This document shows, piece by piece, positions 27,609-36,829 of a stretch of DNA of 64,000 bases. Position numbers and translations under genes: made by a program. Under the pieces are notes generated by a model, which did not search any database, had not been told where the DNA came from, and was given only the letters and a program-made list of their open reading frames with translations. Position 1 is the stretch's first letter; every line of letters starts with the position of its first letter. The DNA is from an uncultured beta proteobacterium (GTDB lineage Bacteria > Pseudomonadota > Gammaproteobacteria > Burkholderiales > Rhodocyclaceae): assembly GCA_903886975.1 (NCBI GenBank), contig CAISOB010000082.1, positions 1 through 64,000 on the forward strand, read 5' to 3'.

Positions 27609-27923
27609 ATGGCAGCAGGAAATGAAGCAGTCGAACGCGTGACGGTTTGGGAATGCATCGGTTGCGGAAAGATCGAAATGCTGCGGCCGTGCATCGGGGT
27701 GTGCAAGGATTACAAGGTGGACCTTGTTTATGCCGGGCAGCATGACGCTGCGCTGGCCCGGGCCGAGGCGCGTGCCGCCGCGCTCGAAAGGCTGGTCCGG
27801 CGCCTGGCGGGCATCACGCCACGCGCCGGCCAATGGGAGCCGTCGTACCGGGCCTTGCAGGCCGAGGCGCGCCAAGCCCTGCGCAGCGCTCCGCCAATTA
27901 CCGGGTCAGCGCCAAAGGAGTAG
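27609..27923 (+). CDS. Small zinc-ribbon-like protein
   Basis: The 104-residue protein has a four-Cys cluster near the N-terminus (ECIGCGKIEMLRPCIGVC, Cys16, Cys19, Cys28, Cys32), which looks like a compact zinc ribbon. A helical region with Ala/Arg heptads follows (HDAALARAEARAAALERLVRRLAG). The start follows GTGAAAGGCACGT. It is divergent from the methylase and 43 bases upstream of the ketopantoate reductase. Function is unknown; codon use matches the surroundings, which supports it being real. Confidence 0.65.
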   Translation: MAAGNEAVERVTVWECIGCGKIEMLRPCIGVCKDYKVDLVYAGQHDAALARAEARAAALERLVRRLAGITPRAGQWEPSYRALQAEARQALRSAPPITGSAPKE

Positions 27924-27966
27924 AGTATTGCGCGCATTCATCGGATAACCTCGGGGAGAAGAAGCG

Positions 27967-28899
27967 ATGCGTATTCTGATATTGGGAGCGGGCGGAATCG
28001 GTGGCTATTTCGGCGCGAGGATTCAAGCGGCCGGCGGTGATATCACGTTTCTTGTTCGCCCGGCCAGGGCAGCGCAGTTGCGTGCGGGGGGTCTGAAAAT
28101 TTTCAGCGCCTTCGGTGACCTGCAGATCACGCCCGAAGTATTGACGGCAGATGAGCTGCGCACGCCCTTCGACGTCATTATCGTGTCGTGCAAGGCCTAC
28201 GACCTCGATTCGGCGATGGACTCGATCGCGCCGGCTGTGGGCGATCACAGCGTCATTCTGCCGCTGCTCAACGGCGTCTCGCACATTGATACGCTGGCTG
28301 CGCGTTTCGGTTCGCAGAAAGTTCTCGGCGGCGTTGCGCTGATTTCGGCGATGCTCTCGCCGAGCGGAGAAGTGAGGCATCTTAACAAGATGCACCGGCT
28401 GGTCATCGGCTCGCGCAGCGCACCGCCCTCGCAATGGCTGCAGCCGCTTGCCGAACTTCTGTCGGCGGCGGCAATCGACTTCACGCATTCCGACAACATC
28501 GAGCAGGCGATGTGGGACAAGATCGTTTTCCTTTCGTCGCTGGCCGGTGCGACCTGCGCCCTGCGCGCCAGCATCGGCGATATTCTGAACACCGTCGCCG
28601 GCGAGGACTTCATCAACGGCCTGCTCGCCGACTGCGCGCGCGTCGCGCAGGCCAGCGGTCATGCAGTGGCGGAAGCGCAGCTCGCCGGCTACCGCAAGCT
28701 GCTCAGCGAAAAGGGATCGGCGCTGGTCGCCTCGATGCTGCGCGACGTCGAACGCGGCGGCGCGACCGAAGCCGATCACATTCTCGGCGACCTCGTCGGC
28801 CGGGCGCAGACGAAAGGCCTTGAAGCGCCCTGGCTCAAGCTCGCCTATTCGCATCTGCAGGCCTACGACCTGCGGCGCAAGAGCGGGGCGGCACTCTGA
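27967..28899 (+). CDS. panE: 2-dehydropantoate 2-reductase family protein
   Basis: The 310-residue NADPH-dependent ketopantoate reductase family member has the Rossmann motif MRILILGAGGIGGYFGARI (1-19), VSCKAYDLDSAM (catalytic Lys in the SCKA block), PLLNGVSHID and the C-terminal block MWDKIVFLSSLAGATCALR with KGSALVASMLRDVERGGATEADHILGDLV. It would make pantoate for CoA, with coaX and coaE found elsewhere in this window. Paralogues are frequent, so panE is the likely rather than certain assignment. Confidence 0.85.
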   Translation: MRILILGAGGIGGYFGARIQAAGGDITFLVRPARAAQLRAGGLKIFSAFGDLQITPEVLTADELRTPFDVIIVSCKAYDLDSAMDSIAPAVGDHSVILPLLNGVSHIDTLAARFGSQKVLGGVALISAMLSPSGEVRHLNKMHRLVIGSRSAPPSQWLQPLAELLSAAAIDFTHSDNIEQAMWDKIVFLSSLAGATCALRASIGDILNTVAGEDFINGLLADCARVAQASGHAVAEAQLAGYRKLLSEKGSALVASMLRDVERGGATEADHILGDLVGRAQTKGLEAPWLKLAYSHLQAYDLRRKSGAAL

Positions 28900-28918
28900 T
28901 GGTCGGCTTGCGCTAAGC

Positions 28919-29707
28919 ATGCAGGCTATCCGGCAATACCAGGTCGACGCCTTCACGACGCGGCCCTTTGCCGGCAATCCGGCGGCCGTCTGTCCGCTGG
29001 CCGCTTGGCTCGACGACAGCCTGCTGCAGGCCATCGCCGAGGAGAACAACCTGGCGGAGACGGCCTTCTTCGTTCCATCGGCAAAAGGCTTCCGGTTGCG
29101 CTGGTTCACTCCGGTCCGCGAAGTCGAATTATGTGGCCACGCGACCCTTGCCGCGGCGCATGTGCTGTTCGAGATCATGGGCTACGCCGAGCCGGCGATC
29201 GTTTTCGAGACGCTGAGCGGCGAGCTGACCGTCAAGCGCCGCGGCAAGTTGCTCGAAATGGATTTTCCGGCGCAAGCGCCGCATGCCTGCGCAATGCCCG
29301 AAGCCTTGCTTGCGGGTCTGGGGCGAGACCCGCTCGAAGTTTTCGCAGCGGCCGATTACCTCGCCGTTTTCGACGGCGAGGAAACGGTTCGCGCGCTCAC
29401 CCCAGACCATGCCGCGCTGAGCCGGCTCGACCGACGCGGCGTGATCGTCACTGCGCCGGGCAAGGATGTCGATTTCGTCAGCCGCTTCTTCGCCCCCCGT
29501 TACGGAATTCCCGAAGATCCGGTGACCGGCTCGGCGCACTGCGAACTAGCCCCTTACTGGGCAAAGCGGCTCGGCAAGGACAGTCTCGTCGCGCGGCAGG
29601 TATCAAAGCGCGGCGGCGAACTTCTTTGCGAGCTCAAAGGCGATCGCGTCCTGCTGTGCGGATCGGCGCTCACCGTCATCGTCGCGACCCTCTCCTTCGA
29701 CGCCTGA
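28919..29707 (+). CDS. PhzF family isomerase/epimerase
   Basis: The 262-residue protein has the diaminopimelate-epimerase-like fold of PhzF enzymes: QVDAFTTRPFAGNPAAVC at the N-terminus, catalytic-type Glu47 in EENNLAETAFF, FTPVREVELCGHATLAAAHVLF, and GIPEDPVTGSAHCELAPYW in the second half. The ATG lies 19 bases after the panE-like stop. PhzF paralogues outside phenazine loci have no defined substrate, and no phenazine genes are nearby. Confidence 0.9.
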   Translation: MQAIRQYQVDAFTTRPFAGNPAAVCPLAAWLDDSLLQAIAEENNLAETAFFVPSAKGFRLRWFTPVREVELCGHATLAAAHVLFEIMGYAEPAIVFETLSGELTVKRRGKLLEMDFPAQAPHACAMPEALLAGLGRDPLEVFAAADYLAVFDGEETVRALTPDHAALSRLDRRGVIVTAPGKDVDFVSRFFAPRYGIPEDPVTGSAHCELAPYWAKRLGKDSLVARQVSKRGGELLCELKGDRVLLCGSALTVIVATLSFDA

Positions 29708-29970
29708 CGCTCGCACGTCGCTCGCTTCGGCCCGACTCAAGCGACGCTCTTGGCTTATTGTGCCGGAAAGACTCGGACGGCGGGAAATCGAAGGGCATGA
29801 ACAACCGCGCCCGTAGCGCGTTCTTCAGGTGCGGGCAGCTTTGGGGCGAGACGGCATTACCCGTTTCCGCCCAAAAGAATTGCAAGCCGGGAACTCGCGA
29901 GATTATGACGGAATCAAACCTCCCCTGTTACCGCTCGAGCATTGTTAGAACGCCAGTATAACAATGGCTT
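29708..29970. other. 263-base gap, AT-richer at its 3' end, with inverted repeat
   Basis: No gene is supported between the PhzF stop and the Kdo hydroxylase start. The last 30 bases hold a perfect inverted repeat (see the entry at 29940-29966). Base composition falls toward the 3' end compared with the flanking genes, which suggests promoter sequence for the next gene. Confidence 0.4.
29940..29966. promoter_or_regulatory. Perfect inverted repeat before the Kdo hydroxylase gene
   Basis: CATTGTTA (29940-29947) and TAACAATG (29959-29966) form a perfect 8-bp inverted repeat with an 11-base spacer. It overlaps TATAAC (29957-29962), a possible -10 box, so it could be an operator. It ends four bases before the ATG at 29971. 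If it is promoter/operator DNA, the translation start may be the in-frame ATG at 30013. Confidence 0.45.
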
Positions 29971-30960
29971 ATGATATTTTCTTACGGCACTGATGACGCA
30001 ATATATTCAGTCATGGCGGAAAACGTTGCGTCAGTAATTCGGGATGCCCAGTTCAGGTTGGGCGCCACGGTAGAGGCATTGCATATGACCGACATCGTCA
30101 CTTTGCCCGTCACAATCTGGGATCAACACATTGCAGAGGCCGAGCAGGACCTCGCAGTCGACGTGCTGGAACGGGGCGACGTCCTGTTCTTCCCTCAGCT
30201 CAGCTTCCCGATGCAAGAAGACGATGGCTACCTTTTATCCCCGACAGTCGCCGGGGATGGCAAGAACGTGAGTCTCGATCCGGCCACGCGATCGCTGCGC
30301 GGCAGCCGCGGCAACGATGTGGAATTGCGGGGGTTGAAGAACATGATGCAGCGCTTCGCGGCATCGAGCCTGGGTTTGATCCGCAAGCTCTTGCCTTGCT
30401 ACGAAACCGGATTGGAGCAGGCCCGCACCAGCTTTCGGCCAGTGGAGATTGCCGGACGGCGAACCTCGTGGCGAAAGGACGACACGCGTCTGCATGTGGA
30501 TAGCTTCCCGTCCTCGCCGATTCAGGGAAAGCGAATTCTGCGCGTCTTCAGCAATGTCAATCCACGCGGGGAAAGCCGCGACTGGCGGCTCGGCGAACCA
30601 TTCGAGCAGGTCGCGCGCCGTTTCTTGCCGGCGCTGCCCGCCCCACTATGGGGTTCCGCCCGCGTGCTCAACTTGCTTGGCATTACAAAGCGTCATCGCA
30701 CCGCCTACGACCACTATATGCTGCAACTGCATGACCGGATGAAGGCAGACCTGGAATACCAGTCGCAAGCTGCGCAGCGGGCCTACGCGTTTCCGGGCGG
30801 GAGCACGTGGATGGTCTACTCCGACCTGGTGTCGCATGCCGCAATGCGGGGGCAATATGCCTTGGAACAAACCTATCACTTGCCCGTCAGCGCCATGCGC
30901 GATCCGTCGCGGGCGCCGCTGCGTATTCTCGAGAAGCTGCTTGGCCGTGAGTTGACATGA
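29971..30960 (+). CDS. Kdo hydroxylase (KdoO-like Fe(II)/2-oxoglutarate oxygenase)
   Basis: Likely converts Kdo of lipopolysaccharide to Ko by 3-hydroxylation, as characterised for KdoO. The 329-residue protein has the HxD iron motif at His175/Asp177 (RLHVDSFPSSPIQGKRILRVFSNVNP), the block SRDWRLGEPFEQVARRFLP and a distal histidine at about 289 (MVYSDLVSHAAMRGQYALEQTY). The start is uncertain: ATG 29971 directly follows the inverted repeat, and ATG 30013 (MAENVASVIR) is an alternative. Neither has a good ribosome site. Kdo modification would alter the inner core of LPS. Confidence 0.8.
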   Translation: MIFSYGTDDAIYSVMAENVASVIRDAQFRLGATVEALHMTDIVTLPVTIWDQHIAEAEQDLAVDVLERGDVLFFPQLSFPMQEDDGYLLSPTVAGDGKNVSLDPATRSLRGSRGNDVELRGLKNMMQRFAASSLGLIRKLLPCYETGLEQARTSFRPVEIAGRRTSWRKDDTRLHVDSFPSSPIQGKRILRVFSNVNPRGESRDWRLGEPFEQVARRFLPALPAPLWGSARVLNLLGITKRHRTAYDHYMLQLHDRMKADLEYQSQAAQRAYAFPGGSTWMVYSDLVSHAAMRGQYALEQTYHLPVSAMRDPSRAPLRILEKLLGRELT

Positions 30961-31163
30961 TGCCCGAGCCTTCCATCGAGTGACCGCGCGCCGGCTAATT
31001 CTTCCCTGCTCGAAGCGGCGCAAGAAGAACGCACTGATCCCGGGATTCGATTGTGCGCGAACATCCGCGTCGCCTTGAGCCTCGGTGTGGTCTTTCTTCG
31101 CTCGCCGCCGCTCTCGGTTACAATAGCGCCCTTTTCAAATCAATGACTTTCCGGGGTTTCTGA

Positions 31164-32786
31164 GTGCTCGTCGTCGCCAACATCACCATGCAGTTCGGGG
31201 CCAAGCCCCTTTTTGAAAACGTTTCGGTCAAGTTCGGCGAAGGCTACCGCTATGGCCTGATCGGCGCCAACGGCTCGGGCAAATCGACTTTCATGAAGAT
31301 CCTGGCCGGCGAACTCGAAGCCACCGCCGGCAACGTTTCGAAAGATTCGCACGAGCGCATGGCCTATCTGCGCCAGGACCAGTTCGCTTTCGAGGACCAG
31401 CGCGTCATCGACGTCGTGATGATGGGCCACGAACAGATGTGGGCGTGCATGCAGGAAAAGGACGCGATTTACGCCAATCCCGAGGCCAGCGAAGGCGAGT
31501 ACATGCACGCCGCCGAACTCGAGCACAGGTTCGCCGAATACGGCGGCTATTCGGCCGAGTCGCGCGCCGGCGAGCTCCTGCTCGGCGTCGGCATTCCGAC
31601 CGAGCAGCACTTCGGGCCGATGAGCGAAGTCGCGCCGGGCTGGAAGCTGCGCGTGCTGCTGATTCAGGCGCTGTTCGCCAATCCCGACATCCTGCTGCTC
31701 GACGAGCCGACCAACAACCTCGACATCGCCACCATCCGCTGGCTGGAAAACGTGCTCAACGAGCGCAACAGTACGATGATCATCATTTCGCACGATCGGC
31801 ACTTCCTGAACCAGGTGTGCACGCACATGGCCGATCTCGATTACGGCAGGATCACCGTCTATCCCGGCACCTATGACGATTTCATGGAGGCCTCGTCGCA
31901 GGCACGAGCGCAGCAGCAGAAAGACAACGCGCGGGCCAAGGAACGCATCGCCGAGTTGCAGGATTTCGTGCGCCGCTTCTCGGCCAACAAGTCGAAAGCC
32001 AAGCAGGCCACTTCGCGCGTCAAACTGATCGACAAGCTGCGGCCCGAAGACGTCAAGCCCTCGTCACGGCAGTATCCATGGATACGCTTCGAATACGACG
32101 ACAAGGAAAAACTGCACCGGCAGGCGGTCGAAATCGAAAAACTCAGTTTCGCCTACCCAGGCAGTGCGCGGCGGATTTTCAACAAGCTCGACCTGACCCT
32201 TCACGCCGGCGACCGCCTTGCGGTGATCGGCGAGAACGGCGTCGGCAAATCGACGCTGTTGAAGCTTCTGATGAGTGAATTGAAACCGCAGTCCGGGCAC
32301 ATCAAGTGGACCGAAAAAGCGCGGCGCGGCTACTACGCGCAGGACCATGCCGACGAGTTCAAGGAAGACACGCCGCTCACCGAGTGGATCGCCGGCTATG
32401 CACGTGCCACGGCGAGCGACAGCGACGACCTTGAGACGCTGATCCGCGGCACGCTCGGGCGCCTGCTTTTTTCCGGCGATGAAGTCAAAAAAGCGGTGCG
32501 CGTCATTTCCGGGGGCGAACAGGGGCGTATGATCTTCGGCAAGCTGATGCTGATGAAGAACAATGTGCTGATCCTCGACGAGCCAACCAACCACCTCGAC
32601 ATGGAATCGATAGAATCGCTCAACACCGCGCTCGAGAAATTCAAGGGCACGATGGTATTTGTTTCGCATGACCGGGAATTCGTTTCCTCGCTGGCCAGCC
32701 GCGTTCTTGAAATTCGCATGGATGGAACAACCGTCAACTACCTCGGCAATTACGAGGACTATCTCGCGAGCCAGGGCATCGACTAG
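31164..32786 (+). CDS. ybiT: ABC-F family ATPase (YbiT-like)
   Basis: The 540-residue soluble ATPase has two ABC domains and no membrane part. Walker A motifs are GANGSGKST (about 34-42) and GENGVGKST (about 356-364), and Walker B blocks are [11 protein letters not shown] and [11 protein letters not shown]. The linker between domains ([43 protein letters not shown]) is the P-site tRNA-interaction motif region of ABC-F translation factors. The start is GTG ([12 protein letters not shown]), the family N-terminus. The 203 bases upstream (30961-31163) contain no other gene. Confidence 0.93.
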   Translation: MLVVANITMQFGAKPLFENVSVKFGEGYRYGLIGANGSGKSTFMKILAGELEATAGNVSKDSHERMAYLRQDQFAFEDQRVIDVVMMGHEQMWACMQEKDAIYANPEASEGEYMHAAELEHRFAEYGGYSAESRAGELLLGVGIPTEQHFGPMSEVAPGWKLRVLLIQALFANPDILLLDEPTNNLDIATIRWLENVLNERNSTMIIISHDRHFLNQVCTHMADLDYGRITVYPGTYDDFMEASSQARAQQQKDNARAKERIAELQDFVRRFSANKSKAKQATSRVKLIDKLRPEDVKPSSRQYPWIRFEYDDKEKLHRQAVEIEKLSFAYPGSARRIFNKLDLTLHAGDRLAVIGENGVGKSTLLKLLMSELKPQSGHIKWTEKARRGYYAQDHADEFKEDTPLTEWIAGYARATASDSDDLETLIRGTLGRLLFSGDEVKKAVRVISGGEQGRMIFGKLMLMKNNVLILDEPTNHLDMESIESLNTALEKFKGTMVFVSHDREFVSSLASRVLEIRMDGTTVNYLGNYEDYLASQGID

Positions 32787-32794
32787 GACAGCCC

Positions 32795-33349
32795 ATGCGC
32801 GGCATTTCCGCCTTCATTCTTCGCCTGGCCGGATGGCGAACGGTCTACGCGGCCCCGCCGGGTCCGAAAGCCGTAATCATCGTCTATCCGCATACCTCGA
32901 ACTGGGATTTCCCGCTCGGGTTGCTGTTCAAGTTCAAGCACGGTATGCCGCTCAAATGGGCCGGCAAGGACACGCTCTTCCGTTGGCCGCTCAGGCGCTT
33001 CTTCATCGCGCTCGGCGGCGTTCCGATCAACCGGCGCGAGCGCACCGGGATGGTCGGCCAGTTGCAGGAGTCCTTTACGCGTAGCGAACGCCTCTGCCTG
33101 TGCATCGCACCGGAAGGCACGCGGTCCAAGAGCGAGTACTGGAAAACCGGTTTCTATCGCCTGGCGCTGGCGGCTAAGCTGCCATTGGGTCTCGCTTTCA
33201 TCGACTACAGCAATAAGCGGGTCGGCGTTGATCGCTGGATTACGCTGTCCGGCAATGAGGCTGCCGACCTCGCGACCTTCCGCGAATATTACGCCGGCAA
33301 GACGCCGCGCTATCCGGAAAAAGCCGGCGAAATCCGTTTCAAGGCCTAG
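32795..33349 (+). CDS. Lysophospholipid acyltransferase family protein
   Basis: The 184-residue PlsC-like acyltransferase has the catalytic HX4D motif at His33-Asp38 (YPHTSNWDFPLG), VPINRRER as block II and the substrate-binding APEGTRSKSEYWKTGFY at about 105-121. It lacks a clear membrane helix apart from the hydrophobic N-terminus. The subfamily (short, HTSNWD) is common beside housekeeping genes; acyl donor and acceptor are unknown. It follows ybiT by eight bases and may be co-transcribed. Confidence 0.88.
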   Translation: MRGISAFILRLAGWRTVYAAPPGPKAVIIVYPHTSNWDFPLGLLFKFKHGMPLKWAGKDTLFRWPLRRFFIALGGVPINRRERTGMVGQLQESFTRSERLCLCIAPEGTRSKSEYWKTGFYRLALAAKLPLGLAFIDYSNKRVGVDRWITLSGNEAADLATFREYYAGKTPRYPEKAGEIRFKA

Positions 33350-33424
33350 GGCGGCCCGCCGGGCGCCAGCTCGGGAAAAGAATTCGGGCGTTACAATGGG
33401 GACTCATCCTGAGCCCCGCTGCCC

Positions 33425-36400
33425 ATGAATAGCCCGCACGCTACCGAAGCCAGCCCGGAACCGCTGCAACGCGTGGTGAAGATCCGTCGCGACTACAACT
33501 CCTGGGTGGCGACGGAAACGCTCGAGGATTATGCCTTGCGCTTTACGCCGCACCGCTTCCGCAAATGGTCGGAGATGCGCGTTGCGAACACCGCTTTCGG
33601 CGCTTCGTCGTTTCTCGTGCTCGAAGCCGTCGGTGCGACCATGCTGGTCAATGGCGGCTTCATCAACGCCTTTTGGGCGATCCTGGCGACCGGGCTGATC
33701 ATCTTCCTGATCGGCCTGCCGATCAGCCACGCCGCGGCCCGCTACGGGCTCGACATGGATCTGCTGACGCGCGGCGCCGGCTTCGGCTACATCGGCTCGA
33801 CCATCACCTCCTTGATCTACGCGTCATTCACCTTCATCTTCTTCGCGCTCGAAGCGGCGATCATGGCCTACGCGCTCGAGCTCGCCTTCCACATACCGCC
33901 GCGCTGGGGTTACTTGATTTGCGCGCTGGTGATCATCCCGCTGGTCACTCACGGCGTGACGGTCATCAGCCGGTTGCAGGCGTGGACGCAACCGCTGTGG
34001 CTGGCGATGCTCGTGCTTCCCTACGTGTTCCTGCTGGTGCAGGAACCCGAAGTGCTACGCGGGCTTGCCCGCTATCCGGGCGAACGCGGACTCGGCGGCG
34101 AGTTCTCGATGCCGCTCTTCGGCGCGGCGCTCTCCGTCGGCATCGCTCTCGTGACGCAGATGGGCGAGCAAGCCGATTACCTGCGCTTCATGCCCGAACG
34201 CACCGCAAAGAACGCCCACCGCTGGTGGCTGGCCTTGCTGCTCGGAGGCCCCGGCTGGATCCTGCCCGGCGTCGCCAAGATGCTCGGCGGTGCGCTGCTC
34301 GCCTATCTGGCCTTGCGCAATGCGGTGCCGGTCGCCAAGGCGGTCGATCCCAACCAGATGTATCTGATCGGCTATTCGCACGTGTTCAGCAATACGACGC
34401 TGGCCATCGCGGCGACCCTCATATTCGTCGTCGTTTCGCAGGTCAAGATCAACGTCACCAATGCCTATGCCGGGTCGCTGGCTTGGTCGAACTTCTTCGC
34501 CCGCCTGACGCACAGCCACCCCGGCCGCGTCGTCTGGGTCGTCTTCAATACCCTGATCGCTCTGCTGCTGATGGAACTCGACGTCTTCCAGGCGCTCGGG
34601 CAGATCCTCGGGCTGTATTCGAATATCGCCATTTCCTGGATGGCGGCGGTTGTCGCCGACCTCGTCATCAACAAGCCGCTCGGACTCTCGCCGCCGGCGA
34701 TCGAGTTCAAGCGCAGCCATCTGTACGACGTCAATCCGGTCGGCCTTGGCGCCATGGGCATCGCCTCGCTGCTTTCGATCGCCGCGTTCACCGGCGTGCT
34801 CGGCCCGGCCGTGCAGCCCTATGCCTCGTTCATCGCCCTGCTCGCCGCCTTTGTCGCGGCGCCGCTGATCGCCTGGCTGACCGGCGGCCGCTATTACCTC
34901 GTCAAGCATGCGGCGTCGGCGACGGCCGGCAAGCTGCGCTGCTGCATCTGCGAACGCGAGTACGAGCAGACCGACACGGCGCATTGCCCGGCCTATGGCG
35001 AGACGATCTGCTCGCTGTGCTGCTCGCTCGATGCGCGCTGCGACGACCTGTGCAAGCCGGGCGCGAGCCTTGCGGAACAATGGCAGCGCCTGCTGCGGCG
35101 CGTCCTTCCGGCCCGCGCCGTGCCCTACCTCGAGACCGGGCTCGCGCATTACCTACTGCTGATGGCCTGCATCGTGCCGCTGCTCGCCGCGCTGCTCGGA
35201 CTCCTGTACACGCACGAAGTGCTGACGCTCGATCCGGCGCAGGCCGAGATGATTCCGCGCTTGCAGCAGACGTTTGTCAAAGCCTTCTCTGGCCTCTTGT
35301 TGTTCGCCGGCATCGCCGCCTGGTGGATGGTGCTGACGCACAAGAGCCGGCAGGTCGCGCAGGAAGAATCGAACCGGCAAACGCGCCTGCTGATCCAGGA
35401 AATCGATTCGCACCAGCGCACCGATGAACAGCTGCAAAAAGCCAAGCAGGCCGCCGACCAGGCCAACCTCGCCAAGAGTCGCTACATCACCGCGATCAGC
35501 CACGAACTGCGCACGCCACTCAACAGCATCCTTGGCTACGCGCAGATCCTCGACGGCGACGAGGCGATTCCGCCCAACCGCCGGCAGGCGGTGAGCGTCA
35601 TCCGCAAGAGCGGCGACCATCTCCTGTCGGTGATCGAGGGCACGCTCGACATCGCACGCATCGAGGGCGGCAAGCTGACGCTGGACGTCAAGCCGCTCAA
35701 TTTCCCGGCCTTTCTGCAAGAGATCGTCGATATGTTCGTGCTGCAGGCGCGCAACCAGGGCTTGAGCTTTGACTACCAGACAGCCGGCGAACTGCCGGGC
35801 GTGGTGCGCGCCGACGAGCGGCGCTTGCGCCAGATCCTGCTCAACGTCCTCGGCAACGCAGTCAAATTCACGCAGCGCGGCAGCGTCAGCCTGCACGTCG
35901 ATTACCGGCGCGACATGGCGATATTCGACATTCGCGATAGCGGTCCGGGAATTCCGGCCGAAGACCTTGAACGAATCTTCGAGCCTTTCGTGCGCGGCAG
36001 CACCGCCCACGCCGGTGGCAGCGGCGTCGGCCTGACCATTGCGCGCATGCTGACCGACCTGATGGGCGGCGAAATGAATGTCAGCAGCGTCCTTGGTGCG
36101 GGCAGCTCGTTCCGCGTCCGGCTCTTCCTGCCGGAAGTCCACGCGCCCCAGGAAGCGCCCGAACTGCCGCGCGCGAGCCGCGTCGGCTACGTCGGTATCC
36201 GCCGCCGCATTCTCGTCGTCGACAACGAGAAGGACGACAGGGACATGCTGCAGAGTGTCCTCGACGCGCTCGGCTTCCAGGTCGAACAGGCGGCGAGCGG
36301 CTACGAATGCCTGCAGATGATCGCGCATTTCGCACCGCACGTCGTGTTCATGGATCTGGCCATGCCCGGCATCGACGGCTGGGAGACGCTGCGCCGCATT

Positions 36401-36829
36401 CGCCGCCTCAAACTATCCGACGCCAGAATTGCCATCCTCTCGGCCAACGCCTTCGACAAGAATCTCGACAACGACGCCGGGATGGGCGCAGAGGACTTCA
36501 TCGTCAAGCCGCTACGCGTCGATGAACTCCTCGATTGGATAGGGCGCAAGCTCCAACTGCAATGGGTCAACGCCGAGGCGCCGGCGATCGCCGCACCGTC
36601 CGCCACACATCATCCGCAGCCCCTGCTGCCGCCGGGACGCGAAGACCTGTCGGCGCTCGACGAGTTGCTCGGCCTCGGCTATGTTCGCGGCATTCTGAAC
36701 AAGCTCGCCGAGATTGAACGCCAGAATCCGGCGTGCGGCGAATTCGTGCGCGTGCTGCGCGAGCTGGCACGCGGTTTCCAGTTCGACGCGATGAAAGAAA
36801 TCCTGCGAAAGGCACGCGATGCGGCGTGA
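33425..36829 (+). CDS. NCS1-type permease fused to hybrid histidine kinase and receiver
   Basis: A 1134-residue transporter-sensor. Residues ~40-490 are a nucleobase-cation-symporter-1 (cytosine/purine permease-like) membrane domain with about 12 helices. Residues 505-545 are Cys-rich (CCICE...CPAYGETICSLCCSLDARCDDLC, at least eight Cys). Two more membrane helices lie at ~573-598 and ~617-637. A coiled-coil linker leads to the HisKA H-box His693 (ITAISHELRTPLN). The ATPase domain has N-box NVLGNAVKFT (807-816), DSGPGIP and GGSGVGLTIA. A receiver (928-1045) has Asp977 (VVFMDLAMPG) and Lys1028. A helical tail (1070-1134) may be an output or phosphotransfer-like region without an obvious histidine. 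Substrate sensing by the permease is inferred by analogy to CbrA. Confidence 0.88.
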   Translation: MNSPHATEASPEPLQRVVKIRRDYNSWVATETLEDYALRFTPHRFRKWSEMRVANTAFGASSFLVLEAVGATMLVNGGFINAFWAILATGLIIFLIGLPISHAAARYGLDMDLLTRGAGFGYIGSTITSLIYASFTFIFFALEAAIMAYALELAFHIPPRWGYLICALVIIPLVTHGVTVISRLQAWTQPLWLAMLVLPYVFLLVQEPEVLRGLARYPGERGLGGEFSMPLFGAALSVGIALVTQMGEQADYLRFMPERTAKNAHRWWLALLLGGPGWILPGVAKMLGGALLAYLALRNAVPVAKAVDPNQMYLIGYSHVFSNTTLAIAATLIFVVVSQVKINVTNAYAGSLAWSNFFARLTHSHPGRVVWVVFNTLIALLLMELDVFQALGQILGLYSNIAISWMAAVVADLVINKPLGLSPPAIEFKRSHLYDVNPVGLGAMGIASLLSIAAFTGVLGPAVQPYASFIALLAAFVAAPLIAWLTGGRYYLVKHAASATAGKLRCCICEREYEQTDTAHCPAYGETICSLCCSLDARCDDLCKPGASLAEQWQRLLRRVLPARAVPYLETGLAHYLLLMACIVPLLAALLGLLYTHEVLTLDPAQAEMIPRLQQTFVKAFSGLLLFAGIAAWWMVLTHKSRQVAQEESNRQTRLLIQEIDSHQRTDEQLQKAKQAADQANLAKSRYITAISHELRTPLNSILGYAQILDGDEAIPPNRRQAVSVIRKSGDHLLSVIEGTLDIARIEGGKLTLDVKPLNFPAFLQEIVDMFVLQARNQGLSFDYQTAGELPGVVRADERRLRQILLNVLGNAVKFTQRGSVSLHVDYRRDMAIFDIRDSGPGIPAEDLERIFEPFVRGSTAHAGGSGVGLTIARMLTDLMGGEMNVSSVLGAGSSFRVRLFLPEVHAPQEAPELPRASRVGYVGIRRRILVVDNEKDDRDMLQSVLDALGFQVEQAASGYECLQMIAHFAPHVVFMDLAMPGIDGWETLRRIRRLKLSDARIAILSANAFDKNLDNDAGMGAEDFIVKPLRVDELLDWIGRKLQLQWVNAEAPAIAAPSATHHPQPLLPPGREDLSALDELLGLGYVRGILNKLAEIERQNPACGEFVRVLRELARGFQFDAMKEILRKARDAA

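Noticed and set aside
33565..35427. 620-codon plus-strand open frame overlapping the NCS1-kinase gene
   Set aside because: Out-of-frame Arg/Ala/Asp-rich reading with no domains, contained within the real gene.
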